Positions 9,185 through 18,754 are shown, numbered from the stretch's first letter. The stretch: 64,000 bases of DNA from CBDANW01 sp965197825 (GCA_965197825.1 CBDANW010000003.1:2914001-2978000); one strand, 5' to 3'. Made by a program: numbers and translations. The notes: generated by a model not told the origin, from the letters alone.

Positions 9185-9406
9185 GAAACACCTCCTGAAG
9201 GGTCGCGGACACCAGCCGATATGTCTGCCGGCTCGATTTGTGGAACGGATTGAGGGATTTGGTTTGTCATCGTTTGGGGCACGACGTCAATTTTCTTGCG
9301 TTTTGAGAATAGTAGCGGACTCGGGGCAGGACGGACATGCGTCAAAACACGGGATTTCTCCAACACCGAAATGGGGGAGAAACACCACAGTCGCGAGGGA
9401 CAGAAG

Positions 9407-9456
9407 TTTCGGTGACAGCTACTTCATCTAAAAAGATGAGGTAGCTGTCACCGAAA
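9407..9456. repeat. Long extragenic hairpin (REP-like)
   Basis: A 23-base inverted repeat (starting tttcggtgacagctac, with one G-T wobble) surrounds an aaaa loop, just downstream of the KamA-type gene on the minus strand. There is no T-run, so simple intrinsic termination is less likely. The ggtgacagc/gctgtcacc core resembles palindromes associated with REP-type (RAYT) transposases, but no transposase is nearby. Confidence 0.6.
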
Positions 9457-9460
9457 TAGC

Positions 9461-10861
9461 TTACGGGTTTATCGTTGGAGAGAAGGCGTGGTGGCGGCTT
9501 GGCTTGTGGCGCGCTTCGATCTGTCGGAGCGGCGTCTCGAAGAAGAACTCTTTTTCACCGAATGCCGGCTCCAGCTGATCCAGCCAGGTCGCTTCGGGGT
9601 CGAAGCGTGCGAAGAAGGGGCGGGCCACCCAGCGAGGGTCCCGTGCTTGAATGAACTTCAACACGAAGACCTTTTCGCCTCCTATCTGGGCCACGCCGTC
9701 CACGAGAACTTTGCCGGGAGTCGCCGACATGGAAGGCCCTCGCACGGTGCGGGCCAGCCCGGATACCTGTCGATAGGCGTCATTGAAGATCTGCAGGGCT
9801 CGGGCCAGCGGGATCTCGAAGTAGTCCTTGGCGCCAGTATCCCGCTCCACGAACATGTAATACGGAATCGCGCCTACGCGAACCTGGCGACGCCACATCT
9901 TTGCCCAAGCTGCGGCGCTATCGTTTACACGCCGAATCACGGGTGCTTGACACCGGATCACGGCACCCGTGTCCCGGATTCGGTGCACCGCCTTCCGGGA
10001 GATCGGCGTTCCGAGCTCGCGCGGGTGGCTGTAGTGGGCCATGACCGCGACACTCCGCCCGCTGTCTCTAATCTCCTCGAAGAGGCGCAGGAGATCGTCC
10101 GCATCATCATCAGTAACGAATCGGTACGGCCAATAGGCGGGCGCCTTGGTGCCAAAGCGGATCGAGACGATGTGATCGAGCGACGGATCGAGAAGAGGCT
10201 CCACGTACCTGCGGAGGACCTGAGTCTTCATGATCATCGGGTCGCCGCCGGTGAAGATCACGTTCGTCACTTCTCGGTGGCTGCGTAGGTAAGACACGAG
10301 GGAATCTGCCTCGCGCGCCGCGAACTTGAGCTCGTCGATCCCGACGAACTGCGCCCACCGGAAGCAATAGGTGCAGTACGCGTGGCACGTTTGGCCCGCG
10401 GCCGGGAAGAAGAGCACGGTCTCCGCGTACTTGTGCTGCAATCCCGCAACCGGTTGCCCTCCAACCTGCGGCACATTGAGCTCCATTTGCAGCGCGGGGT
10501 GAGGGTTTAGAGTCTGCTGGATCTCCCGGGCGGCCATTTGGACTTCGTCTTCGGTAGCGCCGCCTCGAACGAGAGCGAACATCCTCGCGAAGTCCTCCTG
10601 CTTCAACATGTCTAGCTGAGGGAACGTGAGCTGGTAGATGGGATCGTCGGGGATGTTGGACCAATCGATAAGCTCCTCGACGACGTAGTTGTTGACCCTG
10701 AACGGAAGGACGGCCGAAACCGCCTTCATCGAGGTAAGCTCGGTGGGCGATAGCCTTTCGAGCTGCGGTATCTGATCCATGTGCCGGCGCGTATAGATCT
10801 GTAAACGGCGGCTGTCGGGGGATTGATCTCGCTTGTCGTTGGCATGTTGCTTTTCGTGCAT
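9461..10861 (-). CDS. KamA-family radical SAM protein (lysine 2,3-aminomutase-like)
   Basis: The protein is about 466 residues from the ATG at 10861, chosen because gaggagg lies just upstream; a longer frame exists but lacks a site. The radical SAM cluster motif is CHAYCTYCFRW, followed by the SAM-binding FTGGDPM. The late segment RGPSMSATPGKVLVDG occupies the place of the PLP-lysine region of aminomutases. Family members interconvert alpha- and beta-amino groups on lysine or related amino acids, and EpmB-type members modify elongation factor P. No epmA or efp is nearby, so the substrate is open. It stands alone behind its own promoter. Confidence 0.85.
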   Translation of the reverse strand: MHEKQHANDKRDQSPDSRRLQIYTRRHMDQIPQLERLSPTELTSMKAVSAVLPFRVNNYVVEELIDWSNIPDDPIYQLTFPQLDMLKQEDFARMFALVRGGATEDEVQMAAREIQQTLNPHPALQMELNVPQVGGQPVAGLQHKYAETVLFFPAAGQTCHAYCTYCFRWAQFVGIDELKFAAREADSLVSYLRSHREVTNVIFTGGDPMIMKTQVLRRYVEPLLDPSLDHIVSIRFGTKAPAYWPYRFVTDDDADDLLRLFEEIRDSGRSVAVMAHYSHPRELGTPISRKAVHRIRDTGAVIRCQAPVIRRVNDSAAAWAKMWRRQVRVGAIPYYMFVERDTGAKDYFEIPLARALQIFNDAYRQVSGLARTVRGPSMSATPGKVLVDGVAQIGGEKVFVLKFIQARDPRWVARPFFARFDPEATWLDQLEPAFGEKEFFFETPLRQIEARHKPSRHHAFSPTINP

Positions 10862-11065
10862 GGTGGCGTCCTCCTCTCTTCTAAGCAAGACCGCGGTCAC
10901 ACTCCGACTAGGCGGAATGCAAGTCGAGGTCGTTGTCAGCCCGCCAGGTGGGGAGCATGGGCTGTTAGAACCAAACGCCGGAAAAACGGTAAGAAGCGAA
11001 GATGGCAGTCTGACAAGAAGGTCCGGCGCGCGCTGCTGGAAACCCTTCTCGACTGAGGAATGTTC

Positions 11066-11094
11066 ATTATAACATGATCTCTCTAAGTATTCAA
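11066..11094 (-). promoter_or_regulatory. Sigma70-type promoter for the KamA-type gene
   Basis: On the minus strand, TTGAAT (11089-11094) and TATAAT (11066-11071) are separated by 17 bases. Transcription would begin near 11059, leaving an unexplained leader of about 200 bases before the ATG at 10861. Confidence 0.5.
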
Positions 11095-11273
11095 GAACAA
11101 GCGCTTAACCGGGACACGACTCCCCTCGCTCGGATTGTGCTATTCTCGGCGACCCGGTGAGTCTCTCCCCTTGGAGAGAACCTGCTGAAGACAACCAAAT
11201 TGTACCCTATCACACCTACACATCTGACACGGCAAATTTGTTGCCGCAGAGCAAGCGACGACTCGAGTCTGTT

Positions 11274-11861
11274 ATGGAAAGCTTGAAGAACATTCTCCTC
11301 ACCTGGGGCGTGCCGGGCCTTTTCTTCATCTGCCTCCTGGACTCCGCGGGAGTGCCTTTACCAGGCGGACCGGACGCGGTGGTCATGCTACTTTCATGGC
11401 AACGCCCGAACCTGTTGGTCTGGATCGCGCTCGCCGCTGCAACGGGCTCCACGGTAGGCAACTGGATTCTCTACCAGGTGGGAAAACGCGGTGGTGAGCT
11501 CGCCCTCGCCCGCTTCGATGAAAAAAAGCGCGACTGGGTAACAGATAAGCTCCGTCGCAACGACATTCTCGCCATCATCGTCGCCATGATGGGTCCACCG
11601 CCCTTCCCCACCAAGCTTTTCATTCTCGTCGCCGGCGCCTTCGGGATGCGCCTACGACGGTTCCTGCTGGCGGTTTTCGCCGGACGTTTCGTCCGCTATT
11701 TGGGAGAAGGCTATTTGGGAGCCCGCTTCGGAGACCAGGCGGCGGAAGTGCTCCAGCGACACTACGGAACTATCGCGATCGTTTTGCTGGCAGTCGTCGT
11801 AGGAGCCTTGCTGGCCAAATACCTTTGGCAAAGAAAGGTGCGAGCCGCGGAGGCAGACTGA
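11274..11861 (+). CDS. DedA/SNARE-associated (VTT-domain) membrane protein
   Basis: The 195-residue integral membrane protein has about five hydrophobic segments. The region from VPLPGGPDAVVMLLSW to GSTVGNWILYQVGKRGG follows the VTT/DedA pattern, and MMGPPPFPTKLFILVAGAFGM corresponds to the conserved re-entrant proline-rich segment. The family includes lipid scramblases and undecaprenyl-phosphate transporters. The ATG at 11274 is used; the frame extends upstream without a good site. The NIPSNAP gene follows after 25 bases. Confidence 0.7.
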   Translation: MESLKNILLTWGVPGLFFICLLDSAGVPLPGGPDAVVMLLSWQRPNLLVWIALAAATGSTVGNWILYQVGKRGGELALARFDEKKRDWVTDKLRRNDILAIIVAMMGPPPFPTKLFILVAGAFGMRLRRFLLAVFAGRFVRYLGEGYLGARFGDQAAEVLQRHYGTIAIVLLAVVVGALLAKYLWQRKVRAAEAD

Positions 11862-11886
11862 TCGCTCGCCGGAACCAAGGAGGACC

Positions 11887-12207
11887 ATGGTCTACCTGCA
11901 CATCACGTTCTCGGTGGAAGCCCACCAGGTGGCGCGTTACGAGGAGTTTTACGAGAAAGAATTCGTGCCCGTTATCCGCGAGCACGGGCTCGAGGCCGTG
12001 GGGATCTGGAAGACGCTCGTGGGTGTCGCGGGGGAGTTTACCGAGATCTGACGATTCGAAGACATCAACGATTTCGACCGAAAGTGGAAGTCACTGATGA
12101 ACGATCCGCGGGTTCACCGCATCTTCGAAACCACCGGACCTCTGGTGAAGAACGAACGTTTCAAGCTCATGGAGATGACCAGGTCTTCCCTGCTCAAGAA
12201 GCCATGA
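11887..12207 (+). pseudogene. NIPSNAP-family protein with in-frame TGA
   Basis: A strong site (aaggagg) precedes the ATG. The reading frame runs 107 codons: MVYLHITFSVEAHQVARY, VIREHGLEAVGIWKT, a TGA at 12049-12051, then RFEDINDFDRKWKSLMND and ERFKLMEM. NIPSNAP-type proteins are dimeric ferredoxin-like folds. The TGA falls where the family usually has tryptophan (xxWRFED), so one G-to-A change at a TGG is the simplest explanation. The frame is otherwise undamaged on both sides. Confidence 0.65.
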
Positions 12208-12255
12208 ACCCTCAGACGCAACCGCAGAGCCCCGTTCGAGTGAAGAGAGGCGCCG

Positions 12256-13621
12256 CTAGACCGGCCGCGGCAGATCCTTGATGGAATCGAGAGATTTTTG
12301 GATTTCCGCCTCGGGGAGCTCGTAATTCTCCAGGTTTCCTGAGAAGTACGCATCGTAAGCCGACAGGTCCATGAGTCCATGTCCGCAGAGATTGAAAAGA
12401 ATGACCTTCGACTCGCCAGCCTCCTTGCAAGCCATCGCCTCATCGATGACCACCTTGATGGCATGAGCCGGCTCAGGAGCAGGAATGATGCCTTCGGCTC
12501 GGGCAAGAGTGACGGCGGCCTCGAAGATGTCGACCTGCTTATAGGCTCGAGCTTCAACAAGCCCATCCAGGATCAGCTGCGATACCAGCGGCGCCGCACC
12601 GTGGTAGCGAAGTCCTCCGGAATGGATACGGGGCGGCACGAAGGAGTGCCCAAGAGTATGCATGGGCGCGAGCGGAGTCAGCTTGGCCGTGTCGCCAAAA
12701 TCATAGGCAAAAGAGCCGCGGGTTAGCGTGGGGCACGCTGCCGGCTCGGCGGCGATGACTTGAATATTCTTCCCCTCCTCGATTTTGTCTTGAAGAAATG
12801 GAAAGGCGATCCCGCCGAAATTGCTCCCGCCTCCCACGCACCCAACCAACACGTCAGGATAGTCGCCCGCCAGCGCCATCTGCTTCTTGGCTTCCTGCCC
12901 TATCACGGTCTGGTGCATGAGTACATGATTCAAAACGCTGCCCAGCGAGTACTTCGTGTCGTCCCGGCCGGCGGCGTCTTCGACGGCCTCGCTGATGGCA
13001 TCCCCAAGCTGCCAGGAGAATCCGGGTCGGTTTCGAGCAGCTTGCGTCCTACCTTCGTATCCGGGCTCGGGCTCGGCACCACCTGCCCACCCCATGTTTC
13101 TATCATCGAGCGACGGTAGGGTTTTTGCTCGTAGCTCACCCGGACCATATAGACTTTGCACTCCAAGCCGAAAAGATTGCAGGCGAACGACAATGCGCTT
13201 CCCCATTGTCCGGCGCCGGTCTCGGTGGCGAGGCGTTTGATACCCTCCTGTTGGTTGTAGTACGCCTGCGCCACCGCGGTGTTGGGCTTGTGACTGCCGG
13301 CGGGGCTTACACCTTCGTATTTGTAGTAAATGCGGGCGGGGGTTCCGAGGGCGAGCTCGAACCTCCTGGCCCGATGAAGGGGCGTCGGTCTCCACAGACG
13401 GTAGACATCCAGAACCGGGCCGGGGACCGCAACGAAGCGCTCCGTGGACACCTCCTGTTGGATCAAAGCCATTGGAAAAAGTGGCTCTAGATCTTCCGGA
13501 CCAATGGGCTTCCCGTCCCAGGATGGAGCACCGGCTTGGGACGATTGGGCATGGATGCCTGGATGTTGTACCAGGCTGTCGGGATGTCTTTCTCGCTGAG
13601 CAGGAACTTGGTCGATTCCAT
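12256..13621 (-). pseudogene. trpB: Tryptophan synthase beta chain, type 2 (TrpB2), two frameshifts
   Basis: Joining three frames gives a protein of about 455 residues. It starts MESTKFLLSEKDIPTAWYN (ATG at 13621, purine-rich site upstream). The PLP lysine is in SPAGSHKPNTA, and the phosphate loop is CVGGGSNFGG. TrpB2 condenses indole with serine and often stands apart from trpA, as here. Lesions: one G missing in GGGACGGG near 13520 (expected GTGKPIGPEDLEP), and one G missing near 13002 (expected GSLGMAISEAVED). Both fit loss of one base from a G run, so error in the sequence is as likely as true inactivation. Confidence 0.82.
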
Positions 13622-13816
13622 AGCCCCCCCTTTGTGTGGAAGCGCAGGCCCAAACCGCCTTATAGTACCGGAGCTCCTACTTCCGCAACCTTGCGGCTGG
13701 CCAGCGTATCTGCGAATAATGTGACCAAGCTAACTGTGAAAGGACTCGGAAACGACGAAATTGAGTGAGTTCGAGCCTTTCGAGCCGAGGCTCCCCACTC
13801 CGGAGGGCAGGACTCC

Positions 13817-14818
13817 ATGACACCCCTCGAGCTTCCTATCGTCGATCGCCCGAGTTTCGGGGCTCGCCTCCCCGAAGCGTTTCGCCGCCTCTCACTGAGC
13901 ACGCTGCAAATCAACATCGGGCGCGTCTGCAACCTGGCCTGCGAGCACTGTCACGTCGAGTCTTCACCGGCTCGGACCGCACCTCACGAGAACATGTCCG
14001 AGGAGACGGCGCGGAGGGTCGTCGATTGGGCGCTCGCCCAGAAAGAAATCGGTTCGATCGATATCACTGGTGGCTCACCGGAGATGAACCCGAACTATCG
14101 CTGGATGGTCGAGGCCTTCGTCGCCTCGGGCCGTCACGTCATGACCCGCTGCAATCCGACCATCATCGAGTACCGCGGCTGGAAGCAGCCGGAGGACTAT
14201 TCTTGGATTCCTTCTTTCTATGCCGCCAATCGGCTCGAGGTTATCGCCTCGATGCCCTGCTACCTGGAGCAGAACGTCGACCAGCAGCGCGGACGGGGTG
14301 CCTACCAGGCGTCGGTCCGCGGGCTACGTGCGCTCAACGAGGTGGGCTATGGGCGCGATCCCAACCTCCCGCTGAACCTCGTCTACAACCCGGTGGGTCC
14401 GAGCCTGCCACCGGAGCAGAAGGCGTTGGAGGCAGATTACAAGCGCGAGCTCGCGGCGCAGTTCGGCATCGTCTTCAACGAGCTCTGGACCCTGACCAAC
14501 ATGCCCATCAAGCGCTGGCGTCGTGACCTGGAGCGGAGTGGCACGCTCGAGGGCTACATGAGCAAACTGATCGACGCCTTCAACTCAGAGACGTTGTCGG
14601 CCCTGATGTGCCGCCATCTCATCAGCATCGGACCCGAGGGCCGCATCTACGACTGCGATTTCAACCAAGCCCTGGAGCTCCCCGCACCGGGTTTGAAAAA
14701 CCGATTTCTCTGGGAGCTTGAAGTATCTGATCTGGTCGATCGGCAGATCGCGACCGCCGACCACTGTTACGGTTGCACGGCTGGGGCCGGATCGAGCTGC
14801 GGCGGCACGCTCGTCTGA
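13817..14818 (+). CDS. arsS: Arsenosugar biosynthesis radical SAM protein ArsS
   Basis: The 333-residue radical SAM protein carries its cluster motif in CNLACEHCHVE (about 36-46), a GGSPEMNPNY segment, and a C-terminal cysteine-rich domain with CRHLISIGPEGRIYDCDFNQ and CYGCTAGAGSSCGG. The pattern is that of ArsS (with its DUF3641 C-terminal domain), which transfers a 5'-deoxyadenosyl group to dimethylarsinous acid on the way to arsenosugars. The usual partner ArsM methyltransferase is not in this window. The gene is intact. Confidence 0.85.
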   Translation: MTPLELPIVDRPSFGARLPEAFRRLSLSTLQINIGRVCNLACEHCHVESSPARTAPHENMSEETARRVVDWALAQKEIGSIDITGGSPEMNPNYRWMVEAFVASGRHVMTRCNPTIIEYRGWKQPEDYSWIPSFYAANRLEVIASMPCYLEQNVDQQRGRGAYQASVRGLRALNEVGYGRDPNLPLNLVYNPVGPSLPPEQKALEADYKRELAAQFGIVFNELWTLTNMPIKRWRRDLERSGTLEGYMSKLIDAFNSETLSALMCRHLISIGPEGRIYDCDFNQALELPAPGLKNRFLWELEVSDLVDRQIATADHCYGCTAGAGSSCGGTLV

Positions 14819-14938
14819 TCTCTGCGTCCAAACCGTAGCCCTACCTGACCAGGCTAACTCTCGTTCTTGAACTTACCCACTCGTCTAACGACTACCTGAC
14901 TCGCCATTCTCGCCTCCTTCACGCATCGGAGCGTAGGA

Positions 14939-14968
14939 TTGCGGACCATTCTGAGCGCGGCTTATAAT
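14939..14968 (+). promoter_or_regulatory. Sigma70-type promoter
   Basis: TTGCGG (14939-14944) and TATAAT (14963-14968) are separated by 18 bases, just ahead of the membrane-protein ATG at 14986. The implied leader is only about 10-12 bases. Confidence 0.5.
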
Positions 14969-14985
14969 GCCGCTCCCCGAAGATA

Positions 14986-15513
14986 ATGACTGTCGCTCTC
15001 CTGACCCTCAATGTGATTTCACTCGTCGCCATCGCCGTGACGATCTTCTACGGCATCATGATTCCCGAGGGCGGAGGCGCACTGGGGCGGCACCTAACCC
15101 TCGGCCTCCTCGCCATCCTACTCGCGGTGTTCGCACACACCATGACGTTTTTCTACTTCATCGGCATTGCCAGCTCCATTCGCCGGGCGGTCGAAGAAAC
15201 CGGGATCGGCGCGGATCATTTGAAACAAGTCCGGCGCCTCCGTAGTCAAGTGTTCCCCTGGGCCGGAGGGGCGATGTTGGTTCTGATGACGACGTTCGTC
15301 ATGGGCGGCGCCGCCCACACGCGAGCTCTGCCGAGCTGGGTGCACGGTTCGCTGGGCTATCTGGCCGTTGCTTCCGGCTTGGTCGCCTTCTTTGTCGAGG
15401 CGGCTTACCTCATGCAACAAAACCGCGTCGTCAACGAAGTGGACCAGGAGCTCCGCGCCCGGGTCCAGGAATCCCACGCGGAAAGCACATCCCCCGCGAG
15501 CCACGCACCATGA
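14986..15513 (+). CDS. Four-helix membrane protein of unknown function
   Basis: The 175-residue protein has four membrane segments (about 5-24, 35-57, 86-108 and 117-141) and a charged C-terminal tail. The second segment includes AHTMTFFYFIGIASSIRRA. A histidine after helix 3 (AAHTRALPSWVHG) could bind a metal or heme, but no family is recognised. It ends 15 bases before the sulfatase pseudogene and may have been cotranscribed with it. Confidence 0.6.
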   Translation: MTVALLTLNVISLVAIAVTIFYGIMIPEGGGALGRHLTLGLLAILLAVFAHTMTFFYFIGIASSIRRAVEETGIGADHLKQVRRLRSQVFPWAGGAMLVLMTTFVMGGAAHTRALPSWVHGSLGYLAVASGLVAFFVEAAYLMQQNRVVNEVDQELRARVQESHAESTSPASHAP

Positions 15514-15528
15514 CCTAGGAGCAACAAG

Positions 15529-16431
15529 ATGAAGAGAGTCTTCGTACTCGCCATTCTCACGTTCTACGCGACACCTCCGGCAAGCTTTGGTCAGGCCGAG
15601 CGGCCGAACATCGTGCTGGTCTTTATGGACAATTTCGGGTGGGGTGAACTCGGCGCCTACGGCGGTGGTATCCTGCGCGGCGCCCCCACACCCCGGATCG
15701 ACTCTCTCGCGGATGAGGGCTTGCAACTTCTGAACTTCAATGTCGAAGCGCAGTGCACACCCAGCCGCGCCGCCATCATGACGGGGCGCTACGCCATTCG
15801 CACCGGCAACGCAGAGGTGCCGCTCGGAGTTGGGGAGTATGGCCTGACCTAGTGGGAATACACCCTGGCCGAGATGTTGTCGGACGCGGGCTACACAACC
15901 GGCATGTTCGGCAAGTGGCATCTTGGAGATTCTCCGGGCCGCTATCCCACCGACCAGGGTTTCGACGAATGGTTCGGCATTCCCAATTCGTCGGATGAGA
16001 GTTACTGGCCAGACAATGATCTGTTTCGACCCGGCGTTCATCCGCTAGCCAAGTACGAGTACGTCATGGAAGCCGAGCGTGGTCAGACACCGAGAGAATT
16101 GGAGGTTTATGACACAGCCAAGCGGCTAACCATCGACCGCGACATCACGGACCGCACTATCGATTTCATCAGGCGCAAAGCAGCAGGTGACAAGCCCATC
16201 TTTGCCTTCGTTCCCTACACCCAGACTCACCTGCCGGTCGAACCTCATCCCGACAACAAAGGTAAGACTGGAAACGGCCACTGGGCCGATGTCTTGGCAC
16301 AAACCGATGCCTATGTCGGCGCACTCCTTGATGCGGTCGACGAGCTGGGGATTCGAGACAACACGATCTTCGTCTTTACGGCAGACAATGGCCCGGAGGG
16401 CGCGATTCCCCATCAAGGTTTCTTTGGTTAG
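15529..16431 (+). pseudogene. Arylsulfatase, nonsense codon and 3' truncation
   Basis: A signal peptide (to about residue 22) precedes PNIVLVFMDNFGWGELGAYGG (metal-binding Asp pair region), the formylglycine motif CTPSRAAIMTGR, FGKWHLGD and TADNGPEGAIPHQ. An in-frame TAG at 15850-15852 interrupts the frame shortly after the active-site motif, and the reading continues as WEYTLAEMLSDAGYTTG. The C-terminal third is missing: after GFFG at 16431 the sequence is unrelated. About 300 codons remain of the usual 450 or more. Confidence 0.8.
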
Positions 16432-16660
16432 GGTTGCTGTTCCGACGACGGGGGAAGTGAGTCGTCATCGGGACAAAAAACCGCTAGTTCCTCGGAGACG
16501 GCTCGATCCTCCTCCTCGGAGACCGACGCATCTCGTTCTTCCGATTCTTGTGCCGCCGACCGTTCCTCTTCCTCTTTCTCGCAAGCATCTTCCCGGTAGG
16601 CCAGGTTGGCGTAGGTCCCGAGGAACTCCGCCGCGATCAGCTCGAGGCAGTATCCCTACG
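16428..16660 (-). pseudogene. C-terminal fragment of an unrecognised acidic protein
   Basis: On the minus strand one frame reads GYCLELIAAEFLGTYANLA, then a highly charged tail rich in Glu and Ser, ending SSEQQP with TAA at 16428-16430. It has no start here and abuts the HNH fragment on the opposite strand. The amino-acid make-up looks coding, but the family is not recognised. It could be part of the same mobile DNA that truncated the sulfatase. Confidence 0.3.
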
Positions 16661-17875
16661 GTAAGACCTGCCTGCAAGTGTTGGAGCGGGATCGCTACGT
16701 GTGTGGCTATCCCGGCTGCGGGACGATGGCCAATCTTCACGTCCATCACATCGTGTTTCGAAGTAAGACGGGCCGAAAGAGCCGGGCGCGCAGCAACTCG
16801 CCGGAGAATCTCCTGACTCTCTGCGTGTTCCACCAGGGGATGTCCCGCCGGATGTTGAATTTGGTGTAGCGGCGGCTCCTTGGCCGGCCTAAGAATAGGT
16901 CTGCCAATAAACCGTCTCCAGAGGGGGACAAGGAGCCACCAATGCCTAGGAAATCGAAGAAGCCAGTAAGAAAGCAAACGCACTCGCCTACGGGCAAGGT
17001 AGTTGGCCAAGTCGGTCAGATACTGCTACCGATGATAGCTGGGATCGCGGCCACGAAGGCGGATCTGACGGAATGGGTGTACGAGCAAGGACTGACAGCT
17101 CTGCACCTACTGCTCAGAGAGGACGCCGAGGAGATCGCGGGGCTCAAGGGCAAGCACGAGAAGGAGCGAACTCATAACCACTGTGGGAGCACGAACGGAG
17201 AGCTGAGCTTCGGTGGTCGTCGCATCCAAGTGTCGCGACCTCGAGTTCGCTCGAAGTCGGGCGAGGAGGCGTTCGCTTCCACACTTCGAAGCCTTCCGCG
17301 AAGAAGACCCGCTTCCAGAGCGAGTGTTGAATCAGATCTTGGTGGGGGTATCGACCCGGAATTACGAATCGAGTCTGGACAAACCCGCGGCCAAGTTGAA
17401 GTCTCGTGGCACGAGTAAGAGTGCCGCCAGCCGTCACCTCGTGAGCCAGACGACTAAGAAGCTCGAGGAATACCTGTCTCGGCGGCTAGAGGAGTTCGAG
17501 CTTGCGGCACTGATGCTGGATGGCCTTGAGGTGGCCGGACAGACCGTCGTCGTAACTCTCGGTATCACAATAGATGGAACGAAGGTGCCCCTGGGTATAT
17601 GGCTGGGCTCGACGGAGAACTCTCGGGTGTGCACCGCGATGTTGCAGGACCTTCTCGAGCGAGGCTTGCGCGTCGATGAGTCGATTCTCTGCGTAGTGGA
17701 CGGAGGCAAAGGCATCCGCAAGGCACTCGTCGACGTTTTGGGGGACCTCGCGGTCATCCAAAGGTGCCAGATCCATAAACTCCGGAATCTTCGCTCGTAC
17801 CTTCCCAAGTCTCGTCACGCCTACGTGCTCCAGACGATGAAGGATGACCTTGCCCAGGAAAAGTGGACAGGTTGA

Positions 17876-18754
17876 TTATCTCGCATGAGCCGTTTTGAGG
17901 TCATGAATCCGTTCGAACACCATTGGGCTGTTGTAATCGAGTGACGAGTGGAGTCGATACGGATTGTAGAACCCCTCGATGTAGCTCGCGACCGCGTCTT
18001 TGGCCATACGTCGTGTTGGCCAACTACACCGGTGGAGGAGCTCGGGCTTGAGCGTGCCTAAGAAGCTCTCGGTCACGGCGTTGTCCCAGCAATCACCCTT
18101 GCGGCTCATCGAGCACACGATGCCGTACTCATCGAGCACGGCCTGGTAGGTCGCAGCCGCGTATTGAGTACCACGGTCTGAATGATGCACCAAGCCACTT
18201 TCCGGCAGGCGGCGCCCCAAGGCCATGTGAAGCGCCTCGAGAGCAAGCTCCGCGCGCAGGTGGGGCTGCATCGCCCAGCCTACGACACGACGCGAGAACA
18301 GATCGAGGATGACCGCCAAGTAGAGCCAGCCTTCCCAAGTCCGGATGTAGGTTATGTCCGTCACCCAGAACTGGTTCGGTCGTTCGGCTTCGAAGTTCCG
18401 GCCGAGCACGTTGGGTGCGATGGGGCGATCGTGCTTGCTGTCGGTCGTGCGGCGAAAACGCTTGCTGGGCAGACCCTGCAGGCCCATCTCACGCATCAGC
18501 CGTGCCACTCGCTGCTTGCCTACCTCGACGTTCTCCCCGTCAAGCTGGCGACGTACACGCTCCCTGCCGTAGGTACCACGGCTATGGGCGTGGATCGCTT
18601 GGATGCGCAGCTTCAGCTTCCCATCCTCACACTGTCGCTTGCTGGGCGCGCGCTTCATCTGAGCGTAGTAGCCGCTGGTCGATACCCTCAGAACTCGGCA
18701 CATCACCCGCACCGGGTAGTTGGCCCGCTCCGCGTGAATGAATTTGAATCTCAT
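17876..18754 (-). CDS. IS3-family transposase OrfB (integrase core)
   Basis: The 292-residue protein has an N-terminal HTH_21-type region (SGYYAQMKRAPSKRQ, THGRERVRRQL-like) and an integrase core. Catalytic residues are in FWVTDITYIRTWEGW (Asp), VHHSDRGTQYAAATY (Asp) and CWDNAVTESFLGTLKPE (Glu), ending in the usual YNPYRLHSSLDYNSP. Its ATG overlaps the orfA TGA. A fusion OrfAB by -1 frameshifting is expected, because an A-run followed by AAAAAAG-type sequence lies near the end of orfA (about 18784-18792). Confidence 0.9.
   Translation of the reverse strand: MRFKFIHAERANYPVRVMCRVLRVSTSGYYAQMKRAPSKRQCEDGKLKLRIQAIHAHSRGTYGRERVRRQLDGENVEVGKQRVARLMREMGLQGLPSKRFRRTTDSKHDRPIAPNVLGRNFEAERPNQFWVTDITYIRTWEGWLYLAVILDLFSRRVVGWAMQPHLRAELALEALHMALGRRLPESGLVHHSDRGTQYAAATYQAVLDEYGIVCSMSRKGDCWDNAVTESFLGTLKPELLHRCSWPTRRMAKDAVASYIEGFYNPYRLHSSLDYNSPMVFERIHDLKTAHAR

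Noticed and set aside
13765..14526. Plus-strand frame overlapping arsS in another frame
   Set aside because: The arsS frame carries the radical SAM and C-terminal cysteine motifs; the alternative is Arg-rich noise.
15118..16041. Minus-strand frame of 307 codons across the membrane-protein and sulfatase genes
   Set aside because: It covers two unrelated plus-strand genes and has no recognisable domain.
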